Source of the DNA: an uncultured Oscillospiraceae bacterium
GTDB lineage: Bacteria; Bacillota; Clostridia; Oscillospirales; Acutalibacteraceae
NCBI GenBank assembly: GCA_900539425.1
Contig: UQBX01000006.1
Span: 1 to 64,000 of the forward strand
DNA: 64,000 nucleotides
Reading direction: 5' to 3'
Positions 35,908 through 43,239 of the stretch are shown here, piece after piece (the first letter of the stretch is position 1; each line of letters begins with the position of its first letter). The translations under genes and the position numbers were made by a program. A model generated the notes under the pieces. It had not been told where the DNA came from. It made no database searches and saw only the letters and a list, made by a program, of their open reading frames with translations.

Positions 35908-36960
35908 ATGAAAAAAATATTGGCATTATTGGTAGCAGTCATATTAGCATTTAGCTTTGCGGGCTGCGCAAACACACAGCAAAATGAAAACGCTAACAAC
36001 GAAACCGCAACTTCGTCTGCTGCAGATAACGAGGTTACTTATCCCGTTACAATTACTGACCAAGCAGGCAGAGAGGTGGTTATTGAAAAAGAGCCGCAAA
36101 CAATAGTCAGCGGTTATTATATTGCCACATCAATTTTAATTTCGCTGGGGCAGGAGGACAAGCTTGTAGGTGTTGAGGCAAAGGCAGATACAAGAAATAT
36201 TTACTCGCTCAGCGCAGAAGAAATTATTTCGCTTCCGTCAGTAGGTACGGCTAAGCAGTTTGATCTGGAGCAATGTGCAAGCCTTAATCCCGATGTTGTT
36301 ATTCTTCCTTTAAAACTTCAAAATGTTGTAGAATCATTAGAAGAACTTGGAATAACAGCAATTGTTGTAAATCCTGAAAGCACAGAGCTTATGCAGGAAA
36401 CAGTGGAAATATTGTCAACTGCACTGAACTGCAAAGAACTCGGCAGTGAAATCATTGAGTATGCAAACAATTCAATCAAAACATTAAATGACAAGTTAAA
36501 AGATGAGACAGCACCCACGGTGTATTTTGCAGGCAACAGTTCTTACCTTTCAACTGCCGGTGCAAAAATGTATCAAAACAGTCTCATTGAAAATGCGAAA
36601 GCCGTAAACGTAGCAAAAGAAATTGATGACACTTATTGGGCAGAAGTGTCTTATGAGCAGCTTATTTCGTGGAATCCCGAATATATAATCGTTGCTTCTG
36701 ACGCTGAATATACGGTTGACGATATTCTTAATGATAAAAATCTTTCATCATTAGATGCTGTCAAAAATAAAAATGTTTATAAAATTCCGGACGCTTTTGA
36801 ATCTTGGGATTCACCTGTTCCGTCAAACTTCCTCGGCAGTATTTATATTGCAAGCAAGATCCATAACAATGTTCTTGATGAAAACTATTTAGAAAAAGAA
36901 ACATATGATTTTTACTACAAATTCTATGGTTTTGAAGCTGATACAACTCTTTTAGATTAA
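35908..36960 (+). CDS. ABC transporter substrate-binding lipoprotein (FecB/BtuF type)
   Basis: This 350-residue lipoprotein (signal peptide, lipobox FAGC) has the two-lobe PBP type III fold of iron-siderophore, B12 and MolA-type binding proteins: PVTITDQAGREVVIEKEP at the start, then LGQEDKLVGVE and NPDVVILPL. It would deliver its ligand to the permease and ATPase encoded next. The neighbours (ModE-type regulator, MocA-like protein, molybdenum enzyme) make molybdate or tungstate the likely cargo, as in MolABC of Haemophilus, rather than heme or B12. The start follows GATAGGAG. First gene of the operon. Confidence 0.83.
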   Translation: MKKILALLVAVILAFSFAGCANTQQNENANNETATSSAADNEVTYPVTITDQAGREVVIEKEPQTIVSGYYIATSILISLGQEDKLVGVEAKADTRNIYSLSAEEIISLPSVGTAKQFDLEQCASLNPDVVILPLKLQNVVESLEELGITAIVVNPESTELMQETVEILSTALNCKELGSEIIEYANNSIKTLNDKLKDETAPTVYFAGNSSYLSTAGAKMYQNSLIENAKAVNVAKEIDDTYWAEVSYEQLISWNPEYIIVASDAEYTVDDILNDKNLSSLDAVKNKNVYKIPDAFESWDSPVPSNFLGSIYIASKIHNNVLDENYLEKETYDFYYKFYGFEADTTLLD

Positions 36961-36989
36961 TATCACATCGGTAACAGACGCATTAATTT

Positions 36990-37982
36990 ATGGACGGAAT
37001 AAAAATTAAAAAAAACAAAGCATTATTAACAAATATGATTTTGTTATGTGCTGCGGTTTTGCTCTTTGTGATTTCACTTTTAGTTGGTAAATTTGATCTG
37101 TCTTTTAAGGAATTGATAAATTCAAACGAACTGCATAAAAGTGTATTCCTAACATTGAGGCTGCCAAGAACGGTAGCTTGCGTTATATCAGGCATAGTGC
37201 TTTCGTCTGCGGGTTACGCTTATCAAACCGTATTTAAAAATCCTTTAGCATCGCCTGATATAATCGGCGTTGCGTCAGGCGCAAGCAGCGGAGCGGCATT
37301 TGCAATTTTATTTTTATCTGCGTCTGCGGTTGCAACTACTGCGGGCGCTTTTGCAGGCGGTATGCTTGCAGTAGCTGTAAGTCTGTCTATTTGCTCGGCA
37401 ATAAAAAGCAGATCCACCTCAACAATAGTTTTGGCAGGTGTGGCAGTAAACGCTTTTTTTCAGATGATATTAATGGTGCTGAAATTATCTGCCGACCCAG
37501 AAAAGCAGCTCGCTTCAATAGAATATTGGATAATGGGCAGCCTAAATGCAGTTACACTTAAAAGTCTTATTCCTATGGCAGTAATCGGTGTGGCTTGTGT
37601 TTTGCTGCTCTTTGCACTTCACCGTCAGATCATGCTTTTGTCATATAATAGTGAAGAGGCGGAACTTTTAGGTGTAAATGTTCCTAAAATGAGAAGAATT
37701 GTTTTAATAGTTTCAACTCTCGGTGTTGCAAGTGTAATCAGCGCTACGGGAATAATAAGTTTTGTTGGCTTAATTGCACCGCATATTGCAAGAATGCTGA
37801 TGAAAACAAACAAAAAATCATCAATGTTCTGTGCGGCGCTTGTAGGCATAATCACTATGCTTATTGCGGATATTTTTGCAAGAAGCGCCGCTGAAAGCGA
37901 ACTGCCGTTAAGTATATTTACTTCACTTGTAGGAGCGCCGTTTTTAGTGTATCTTCTTGTCAGAAAGAAAAATTATGAGTAA
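36990..37982 (+). CDS. FecCD-type ABC transporter permease
   Basis: This 330-residue membrane protein has about nine to ten helices and the FecCD/BtuC signatures FKNPLASPDIIGVASGA (near residue 78) and FVGLIAPHIARML (near residue 258). It forms the channel with the ATPase that follows. The start lies 29 bases after the binding-protein stop codon. It belongs to the group used for siderophores, B12 and molybdate (MolB), not the ModB family. The regulatory and enzymatic context points to molybdate or tungstate. Confidence 0.87.
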   Translation: MDGIKIKKNKALLTNMILLCAAVLLFVISLLVGKFDLSFKELINSNELHKSVFLTLRLPRTVACVISGIVLSSAGYAYQTVFKNPLASPDIIGVASGASSGAAFAILFLSASAVATTAGAFAGGMLAVAVSLSICSAIKSRSTSTIVLAGVAVNAFFQMILMVLKLSADPEKQLASIEYWIMGSLNAVTLKSLIPMAVIGVACVLLLFALHRQIMLLSYNSEEAELLGVNVPKMRRIVLIVSTLGVASVISATGIISFVGLIAPHIARMLMKTNKKSSMFCAALVGIITMLIADIFARSAAESELPLSIFTSLVGAPFLVYLLVRKKNYE

Positions 37983-38751
37983 TGAAAATCAGTTAAAAAT
38001 TAATAATTTGTCTGTTTCTTATCCCGGCAACAAGGTGCTTGAAAAGCTATCCTTTTCTATTAACGGTTTGTGCGCGGTGGTAGGTCAAAACGGCTGCGGA
38101 AAAACTACATTGTTAAAAGCTGTTTCACAGCTGATTGAGAGCAGCGGCGAAATAACTTTTGAAAACACGGATATAAAAACGCTGTCATTAAAAGAAAGGT
38201 CAAGGCTGATAAGCTACATACCCCAAAAAACAGGTGTTGCAGAGGATATGAGCGTTTTGGATGTTGTTTTATCGGCATTCAACTCAAGGTTGTCAATGTT
38301 TGAAAACCCCGGTTCTTCACAAGTTCAGACGGCAAAAAATGCGTTAAAACTTGTTGGAATGCAGGATTTTGATGAAAGAAACTACTCAACGCTCAGCGCA
38401 GGTCAGCAGCAGCTTTGCATTATTGCAAGAACTGTGGCGGAAGATACAAAGTTATGGCTTTTGGACGAGCCTGACAGTGCGCTTGATATTACAAATCGTT
38501 ATTCAACTATGAATTTGCTTTCAAATATAGCAAAAGAAAAGGGTGTTACGGGATTAGTAACACTCCACGACCCGATGCTGGCGCTGTATACCTGTGAAAA
38601 AGTGATTGTTATATCAGATGGCGGGTGCGCAGGGATAATAGATACAAAAACCGACAGTCAAACTTGCATTGAAAATATTTTAAATAAAGCGTTTAAAGGT
38701 GTTAAATTAGTTAAAGCACTTGATAGATACGCTATATTTCCTTGTTGCTAA
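37975..38751 (+). CDS. ABC transporter ATP-binding protein
   Basis: This 258-residue ATPase powers the FecCD-type permease. Walker A GQNGCGKTT, signature LSAGQQQ and Walker B LWLLDEPD are all intact, and the D-loop SALD follows. The ATG at 37975 overlaps the permease stop codon by eight bases, giving translational coupling; a TTG at 37957 is unlikely. It belongs with the FecE/BtuD group. The third transporter gene, followed 15 bases later by the ModE-type regulator. Confidence 0.9.
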   Translation: MSNENQLKINNLSVSYPGNKVLEKLSFSINGLCAVVGQNGCGKTTLLKAVSQLIESSGEITFENTDIKTLSLKERSRLISYIPQKTGVAEDMSVLDVVLSAFNSRLSMFENPGSSQVQTAKNALKLVGMQDFDERNYSTLSAGQQQLCIIARTVAEDTKLWLLDEPDSALDITNRYSTMNLLSNIAKEKGVTGLVTLHDPMLALYTCEKVIVISDGGCAGIIDTKTDSQTCIENILNKAFKGVKLVKALDRYAIFPCC

Positions 38752-38766
38752 TAAGGTGAAAAAATC

Positions 38767-39105
38767 ATGAAATCTGATATTAAAATTTATATCTGCTCAG
38801 ACAGCGGAGAAAAATTTTTCGGTCAAGGGCCATACGAATTGCTTAAAAATATAGATAAGCTTGGTTCGTTGAGAAAAGCGGCTATAGAGATGAATATGGC
38901 TTATACAAAGGCTTTGCAGCTTATTAATAAAGCGGAAAAAGAACTTGGTTTTAAACTTTGCGAAAAATCAATAGGCGGCAAAGGCGGAGGAGGCAGTGTA
39001 CTTTCAAACGAGGCAAGGGAGTTTATGAATAAGTATGAAAAATATGCAGATGAATGTAGGAGATCTTCACAGGAAATCTATAATAGATATTTTCAGCAGC
39101 AGTAA
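38767..39105 (+). CDS. ModE-type regulator (DNA-binding domain only)
   Basis: This 112-residue protein matches the N-terminal winged helix of ModE: GPYELLKNIDKLGSLRKAAIEMNMAYTKALQLINKAEKELG, then GGKGGGGSVLSNEAREF. The molbindin sensor domains of full-length ModE are absent, so it either senses molybdenum by another route or works with the transporter or a partner. It sits in the transporter operon with a palindrome in the operon promoter that fits ModE-type binding. Its 3' end overlaps the next gene by 71 bases. The start follows AAGGTG. Confidence 0.85.
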   Translation: MKSDIKIYICSDSGEKFFGQGPYELLKNIDKLGSLRKAAIEMNMAYTKALQLINKAEKELGFKLCEKSIGGKGGGGSVLSNEAREFMNKYEKYADECRRSSQEIYNRYFQQQ

Positions 39106-40141
39106 TAAAGCCCACCTTGTTGTAACAGGCGCTATAAACAGCGGCAAAACCACCTTGGCGCAGGAGTTTGTAAAAAGCATCAAAAGTGAGGGCGTTGACC
39201 AAATTACCACCTTTGCCAAAGAAAAGCAGTGCGTTTGTTTCAAAACTAATTACTGCGAAGAATTTGTGGTCGCTACATACGATGAAACTGTTAAAACCCA
39301 AAGATGCAAAATGAAAATAGTGGAAAACACATTTTCAAAAAAATGTATTGATGAGATTGAAAAATGCATTAACAGCAGTAATAAATGGTGCGTAATTGAT
39401 GAGATAGGGTATGTTGAAAATTCTGTAAAAGAATATCAAAACGCAGTCGAAAATTTGATGAAGCGCAAAAGATGCGTTTTAGTTCTCAGAAAGCAAAATT
39501 CAGAATTTTTTAATAGAATTATTAATGAAGATAATGTGTTTGTATGTGATTTAGATGAAAAACTGCCGCAAGTTACTTGTGTTGTTATGGCATCGGGGCA
39601 GTCAAAGCGTTTTGGGCAGGAAAATAAATTATTAGCAACTCTTTTTGATAAAAAGCTTATTGATTACTCAATAGATTTAGCAAAAAGTCCTCTGTTTTTT
39701 AAGTCTGTTGTGGTAACTGTTCATAAAGAAATTTATGAAATTTGCAAAGAAAAAAATATAGACTGCGTTTTTCATTCTTTTGAAGATAAAAGCGACGCAA
39801 TTAAGTTAGCAATGCAATGTATAGAAGATAATCCAAGCGCAATAATGTTTTTAAACTCAGACCAGCCTTTAGTAAGCCTGATAAGTATTGAAAAATTACT
39901 TCTTGCTTTTTATTACAATAAAAACTGTATAATTCGTCTTGGGTACAATGATGTTCCCATAAGTCCCGTAATATTCCCGAAAGAAACATTTGAGTATCTT
40001 GCGAATATCGAAAAAGGGGAAAGCGGGCTGAATGCGGCGAAAAAAAGCGGCTTAAAAACGATTTGCGTTAATGCAGATAATGAATATGAAATATTTGATG
40101 TTGATACAAAAGATGATTTAAAGGAACTTATGGAAACATAA
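39035..40141 (+). CDS. P-loop NTPase fused to MocA-like nucleotidyltransferase (molybdenum cofactor maturation)
   Basis: The frame gives 368 residues; the start is uncertain because it overlaps the ModE-type gene by up to 71 bases (ATG at 39035, 39044 or 39050). Residues about 25-180 form a small P-loop NTPase of the THEP1/NTPase_1 type (GAINSGKTT, then VIDEIGYVE). Residues about 185-368 are an NTP-transferase domain of the MocA/MobA type: VMASGQSKRFGQENK, then LNSDQPLVS and SPVIF. MocA-like enzymes add CMP or another nucleotide to molybdopterin for the xanthine dehydrogenase family, so this fits the hydroxylase in the same element. The fusion with an NTPase is unusual. The stop codon lies within the terminator stem. 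Confidence 0.8.
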   Translation: MKNMQMNVGDLHRKSIIDIFSSSNKAHLVVTGAINSGKTTLAQEFVKSIKSEGVDQITTFAKEKQCVCFKTNYCEEFVVATYDETVKTQRCKMKIVENTFSKKCIDEIEKCINSSNKWCVIDEIGYVENSVKEYQNAVENLMKRKRCVLVLRKQNSEFFNRIINEDNVFVCDLDEKLPQVTCVVMASGQSKRFGQENKLLATLFDKKLIDYSIDLAKSPLFFKSVVVTVHKEIYEICKEKNIDCVFHSFEDKSDAIKLAMQCIEDNPSAIMFLNSDQPLVSLISIEKLLLAFYYNKNCIIRLGYNDVPISPVIFPKETFEYLANIEKGESGLNAAKKSGLKTICVNADNEYEIFDVDTKDDLKELMET

Positions 40142-40155
40142 GTTCCTTTTTTTAT
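40120..40155 (+). terminator. Terminator of the molybdenum operon
   Basis: A 12-bp stem (40120-40131 with 40138-40149) with a 6-nt loop and a T-run overlaps the last codons of the NTPase-MocA gene. Confidence 0.88.
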
Positions 40156-40207
40156 AGCTGCATAAGGACAAACTGACTTTGCATAAATTTCGTTGAGGCG
40201 ATGAAAG

Positions 40208-40372
40208 ATGAAAACTAAGGTGATCTTAGAAGCTCAAAACGATTGCGCAAAGCAGGCAAACGAAGAATTTGATAAAGAGTATATGAAAGGGATTTTGCTT
40301 GCTCTTCTGGAAAATGAAAAAATCAGTCGGGCACAGTATGATGAGTGCAAACGCAGGCTCAAAATAGTTTAG
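40208..40372 (+). CDS. Small SHOCT-like protein upstream of the recombinase
   Basis: This 54-residue frame begins at ATG 40208 behind GAGGCG. Its C-terminal half (KGILLALLENEKISRAQYDECKRRL) has the shape of a SHOCT motif, a short helical pair found in many small Firmicute proteins and in phage and element genes. It lies 51 bases before the serine recombinase gene with no terminator between. Small proteins next to serine integrases sometimes act as recombination directionality factors; this is only a possibility here. No homologue with known function is recognised. Confidence 0.6.
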   Translation: MKTKVILEAQNDCAKQANEEFDKEYMKGILLALLENEKISRAQYDECKRRLKIV

Positions 40373-40423
40373 CAATTTTGAGGATTCTTTTTGAGATAAG
40401 AGTGCTTGAAAAGGAGAAAAGCT

Positions 40424-42094
40424 ATGCTTGAAACGGATAACAAAGTCATACGTGTAGCGGCGTACTGCCGTGTGTCAACAGATAAGACGGATCAGGCGAA
40501 TTCGCTTGAAAGCCAGAAGAGATATTTTAACGAATACATAAATCGAAATCCTTTGTGGAAATTGTATAACATTTATGTTGATGACGGGATTTCAGGCACA
40601 AACACTAAAAAACGAGCCGCATTTAATCAGATGATAAAAGATGCAAAATGCGGAAAGTTTGATTTGATAATCACCAAGGAAATCAGCAGATTTGCAAGAA
40701 ATATTCTTGACAGTATCTGCTATACAAGAGAGCTGAAAGCCATAGGCGTGGGTGTGATCTTTCTTAATGACAATATTAATACACTTGATAATGACGCTGA
40801 AATGCGCCTCGCGTTTCTCTCCACAATGGCACAGGAGGAGAGCAGAAAAACAAGCGAGCGTGTTAAGTGGGGTCTGCGCAGGCAGATGGAAAAGGGCGTT
40901 GTGCTGGGCAGGGATATGCTTGGCTACGATGTGCGTAACGGCAAGCTGATAGTCAATGAAGAAGGCGCACGAACAGTAAGGCTCATATATCACAAATTTC
41001 TTGATGAGGGAAAGGGCGCTCACAGAATTGCAAAGGAACTGCGTGAAGAGGGTATAAAAACTTCCTCCAGAATGAAAGACTGGTCATACACGGTTATTCT
41101 GCGGATACTGCGTAATGAAAAATACTGCGGCGACCTTGTTCAGCAAAAGACCTACACACCCGATTATCTAACTCACCAAAAGAAAAGAAATCACGGCGAG
41201 GTGGAAACGGTAACCATAAGAGATCATCATGAGCCCATAATATCAAGAAAACGGTTTGAGGCGGTGCAGAGAGAGCTTGAAAGGCGAAAACCGTCTCAAA
41301 GCACAGACGGAACATTCGCTAACAGATACGCTCTGTCGGGAAAAATTGTGTGCGCAGAATGCGGTGCTCGATTTGTAAGACGTCAGAAAAAGCGAAAAGA
41401 CGGCACGTTTAATGTGAAGTGGGTGTGCGCTGAAAGTCAGAAAAACGGCGGAAATCATAAAGATAAGGACGGCGAAAATGCAGGCTGTACGGCAAATTCA
41501 ATCGGCGATAAAGATATTAAAGAACTCCTGCAAAGAGTGACAACATGCGCAATGGCAGGCAGAAAAGATGTAACGGTCAGGCTGATTGATACAGTTGAAA
41601 GCGTTGTAAAAACGGTTGGTGATAACGATAATACAATCCTTTTAAGAAAAGAAATAGAGCGTTGCGAGGAAAAGAAAAAGAAACTGCTTGATATGTGCCT
41701 TAACGGATATATTAAAGCACAGGAGTATAAAAATGCCTATGACAGCCTTCAAAGTCAGATTAATGATCTTGAAGAAAAACTGATTAAAGAAAAAAACAGT
41801 GTGAAAACGCGTGGCGGCAAAGAAAAAAACATAAGAGATATAAAAAATTATGCGGAAAGTATTTCACGCGGGGAAGAGTGGAGCGACGCATTTTACAGAA
41901 ATATAGTTGATAAGATAGTGGTTGCTAAGGGAAGAAAAGCGGATATCTATCTCAGACAGATGCCGGGAAAATGGCGGGGCAAAATCCTTGCAGGAAAAAA
42001 GGAAATAGAAAATTATGAAAAAAAGAGCACTTGCGTGTGCTCCATACCTATATCGGTAAGCAGGCCTTTTAATTCGGGCAGAGGCATTGAATAG
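40424..42094 (+). CDS. Large serine recombinase (integrase/excisionase) of the cotJC element
   Basis: This 556-residue recombinase starts at ATG 40424 behind AAGGAG. The resolvase domain has the nucleophile Ser in YCRVSTD near residue 13, with SRFARN and LAFLSTMAQEE following. A recombinase domain follows (GYDVRNGKL, AHRIAKELREEGI), then a zinc ribbon (CAECGARF, later two Cys) and a coiled coil near residues 410-460. The last residues are coded by host DNA: the frame crosses the attR core at 42045-42049 and ends in antisense cotJC. In the excised circle the same frame would end in VEDTQVFFCA, so the tail changes with integration state. Confidence 0.93.
   Translation: MLETDNKVIRVAAYCRVSTDKTDQANSLESQKRYFNEYINRNPLWKLYNIYVDDGISGTNTKKRAAFNQMIKDAKCGKFDLIITKEISRFARNILDSICYTRELKAIGVGVIFLNDNINTLDNDAEMRLAFLSTMAQEESRKTSERVKWGLRRQMEKGVVLGRDMLGYDVRNGKLIVNEEGARTVRLIYHKFLDEGKGAHRIAKELREEGIKTSSRMKDWSYTVILRILRNEKYCGDLVQQKTYTPDYLTHQKKRNHGEVETVTIRDHHEPIISRKRFEAVQRELERRKPSQSTDGTFANRYALSGKIVCAECGARFVRRQKKRKDGTFNVKWVCAESQKNGGNHKDKDGENAGCTANSIGDKDIKELLQRVTTCAMAGRKDVTVRLIDTVESVVKTVGDNDNTILLRKEIERCEEKKKKLLDMCLNGYIKAQEYKNAYDSLQSQINDLEEKLIKEKNSVKTRGGKEKNIRDIKNYAESISRGEEWSDAFYRNIVDKIVVAKGRKADIYLRQMPGKWRGKILAGKKEIENYEKKSTCVCSIPISVSRPFNSGRGIE
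42021..42049. other. attR junction of the cotJC element
   Basis: The core TACCT (42045-42049) joins the element on the left to cotJC on the right. The 24-nt arm 42021-42044 is the imperfect inverted copy of 31328-31351 (21 of 24 match). The site lies inside the recombinase reading frame. Confidence 0.9.
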
Positions 42095-42231
42095 CGCTGA
42101 GAAAGATAGCGCAGTGATGCTCCGAGTTCGCCGTCAGGGCCGCCGTATTGTGAAATTATAAGACTTGCGGCTTTAGGGTCGCAGTGTTTGATATTGATGG
42201 GATACTGCAGTTTTTTTATATAATTAAACAT
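42045..42231 (-). pseudogene. cotJC: cotJC, 5' part with start codon
   Basis: This stretch encodes the first 62 residues of CotJC from ATG 42231 (RBS GGAG nine bases upstream): MFNYIKKLQYPINI, then GGPDGELGASLRYLSQRYSMP and LLTDIG at the att core. It carries the first Glu ligand of the manganese site (DGEL). Past the core the frame runs 11 residues into element DNA and stops at 42013, giving a 73-residue product without the remaining ligands. The rest of the gene is at 30888-31326. CotJC is a spore-coat manganese catalase that removes hydrogen peroxide, made in the mother cell. Confidence 0.93.
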
Positions 42232-42261
42232 AGAATTTGCTCCTTTTTTAGTTGTCATTTC

Positions 42262-42287
42262 ATTTTATGATTAACACCTTTTTTTGT
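42262..42287 (-). promoter_or_regulatory. Mother-cell sigma-like promoter of cotJC
   Basis: On the minus strand, AC (42287-42286), 16 bp and CATAAAAT (42269-42262) resemble sigma-K/sigma-E promoters. The same AC-N16-CATA layout precedes cotJA. The rest of the gap 42259-42429 shows no gene. Confidence 0.45.
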
Positions 42288-42429
42288 TAAAATCCCTCCC
42301 TGCGCTCTGCAGGAAGCGGAAATTTAAAGCAAATTTGCGTGTTCTTAACATTTCTTTATTTTTGTTTTACCCCGCTTTAAAAGCAGCAGGATATTATTAT
42401 AGTAAAGAAACCGCAAAGGAGTGTGTTTT

Positions 42430-43239
42430 ATGAATATTCTTGTTACGATAGATGCAAATTACTCTGATGTTCTTATACGTATGCTGCGTTCCCTTGCCGC
42501 ATCAAATTGTGATGAGTTTGATGTTTATATTGCCCATAGTTCGCTCACGTTTACAGATCTGACTTACATACAAAACGGAGTCGGCTGCGCCAGAATAAAA
42601 CTGCATCCCATAAAAATATCTCCAGAACTTTTTGAAGGCGCGCATTTCACCAAACGCATTTCAAAGGAAACGTATTACAGACTTCTCCTTTTTGAATATC
42701 TTCCTCAGGATGTGCACAGAATCCTGTATCTTGATCCCGATATAGCCGTGCTGAATTCTGTAAGGCTTTTATATAACATTGATTTCGGAGATATGATTTT
42801 CGCAGGTGCCGGCCATACAAGGGGAATTGTAAAGGCATTTAACAGGATGAGGCTTGATCTCGGCAGACACGGAGATTATATAAACGCGGGTGTGCTTATG
42901 ATAAATGTTGATAATATGAGAAAGAGCATTACCGCAGACGAGATATTTGAGTATATTTCAAGGAAGGGCAAAACGCTCTATCAGGCCGATCAGGATGTTA
43001 TTAACGCCCTTTTCAGGGATAGGATAATCTCAATAAATCCTTGCTTTTATAATCTTGATGAGGCTACATACAAAAGAAACGGTCTTAGTCTTGAATGGGT
43101 AAGGCAAAACACGGTTTTCGTGCATTATAATGGCAAGAACAAGCCGTGGAAGCCTAATTACCGCGGTCAGCTCAATACGTTCTGGCATGAAGAAAAAGAG
43201 TCTGTTGCCGTAACTGCGGGATTTGAGGCGGCTGTGTAA
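42430..43239 (+). CDS. Family 8 glycosyltransferase
   Basis: This 269-residue enzyme transfers a hexose (usually glucose or galactose) from a nucleotide sugar. The GT8 pattern is clear: TIDANY at the start, the metal-binding LDPDIAVL (DxD) near residue 102, AGVLMINVD near 157, and HYNGKNKPWK near the C-terminus. The start is ATG 42430 behind AAGGAG, three codons inside a longer GTG frame. It overlaps the VTT-domain gene by one base. The product may modify cell-surface or spore glycans, or general lipopolysaccharide-like glycans; the acceptor is not evident. Confidence 0.88.
   Translation: MNILVTIDANYSDVLIRMLRSLAASNCDEFDVYIAHSSLTFTDLTYIQNGVGCARIKLHPIKISPELFEGAHFTKRISKETYYRLLLFEYLPQDVHRILYLDPDIAVLNSVRLLYNIDFGDMIFAGAGHTRGIVKAFNRMRLDLGRHGDYINAGVLMINVDNMRKSITADEIFEYISRKGKTLYQADQDVINALFRDRIISINPCFYNLDEATYKRNGLSLEWVRQNTVFVHYNGKNKPWKPNYRGQLNTFWHEEKESVAVTAGFEAAV

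Larger units (their letters stand above)
31327..42049. mobile_element. 10.7-kb serine-recombinase element inserted in cotJC, carrying a molybdenum hydroxylase module
   Basis: The element is 10,723 bp between TACCT cores at 31322-31326 and 42045-42049. It holds a deaminase, a zinc-ribbon protein, three xanthine-dehydrogenase-type subunits, a binding protein/permease/ATPase transporter, a ModE-type regulator, an NTPase-MocA-like protein, a SHOCT-like small protein and a large serine recombinase at the right end. No conjugation, replication or phage structural genes are visible. Both halves of cotJC flank it on the same strand and reconnect in frame on removal. It thus resembles the intervening elements of sporulation genes such as skin in sigK. 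Boundaries are seen in sequence; excision during sporulation is inferred. Confidence 0.92.

Noticed and set aside
40182..40189. CATAAATT as a mother-cell sigma -10 box for the recombinase
   Set aside because: No partner -35 at proper distance, and the start site would fall on the ribosome-binding site of the small gene.
40592..41023. 143-residue minus-strand frame within the recombinase gene
   Set aside because: Antisense shadow with no ribosome site or family resemblance.
42013..42258. 81-residue frame as a stand-alone gene
   Set aside because: It is the CotJC N-terminus running past the attR core into the element; the true start is at 42231.
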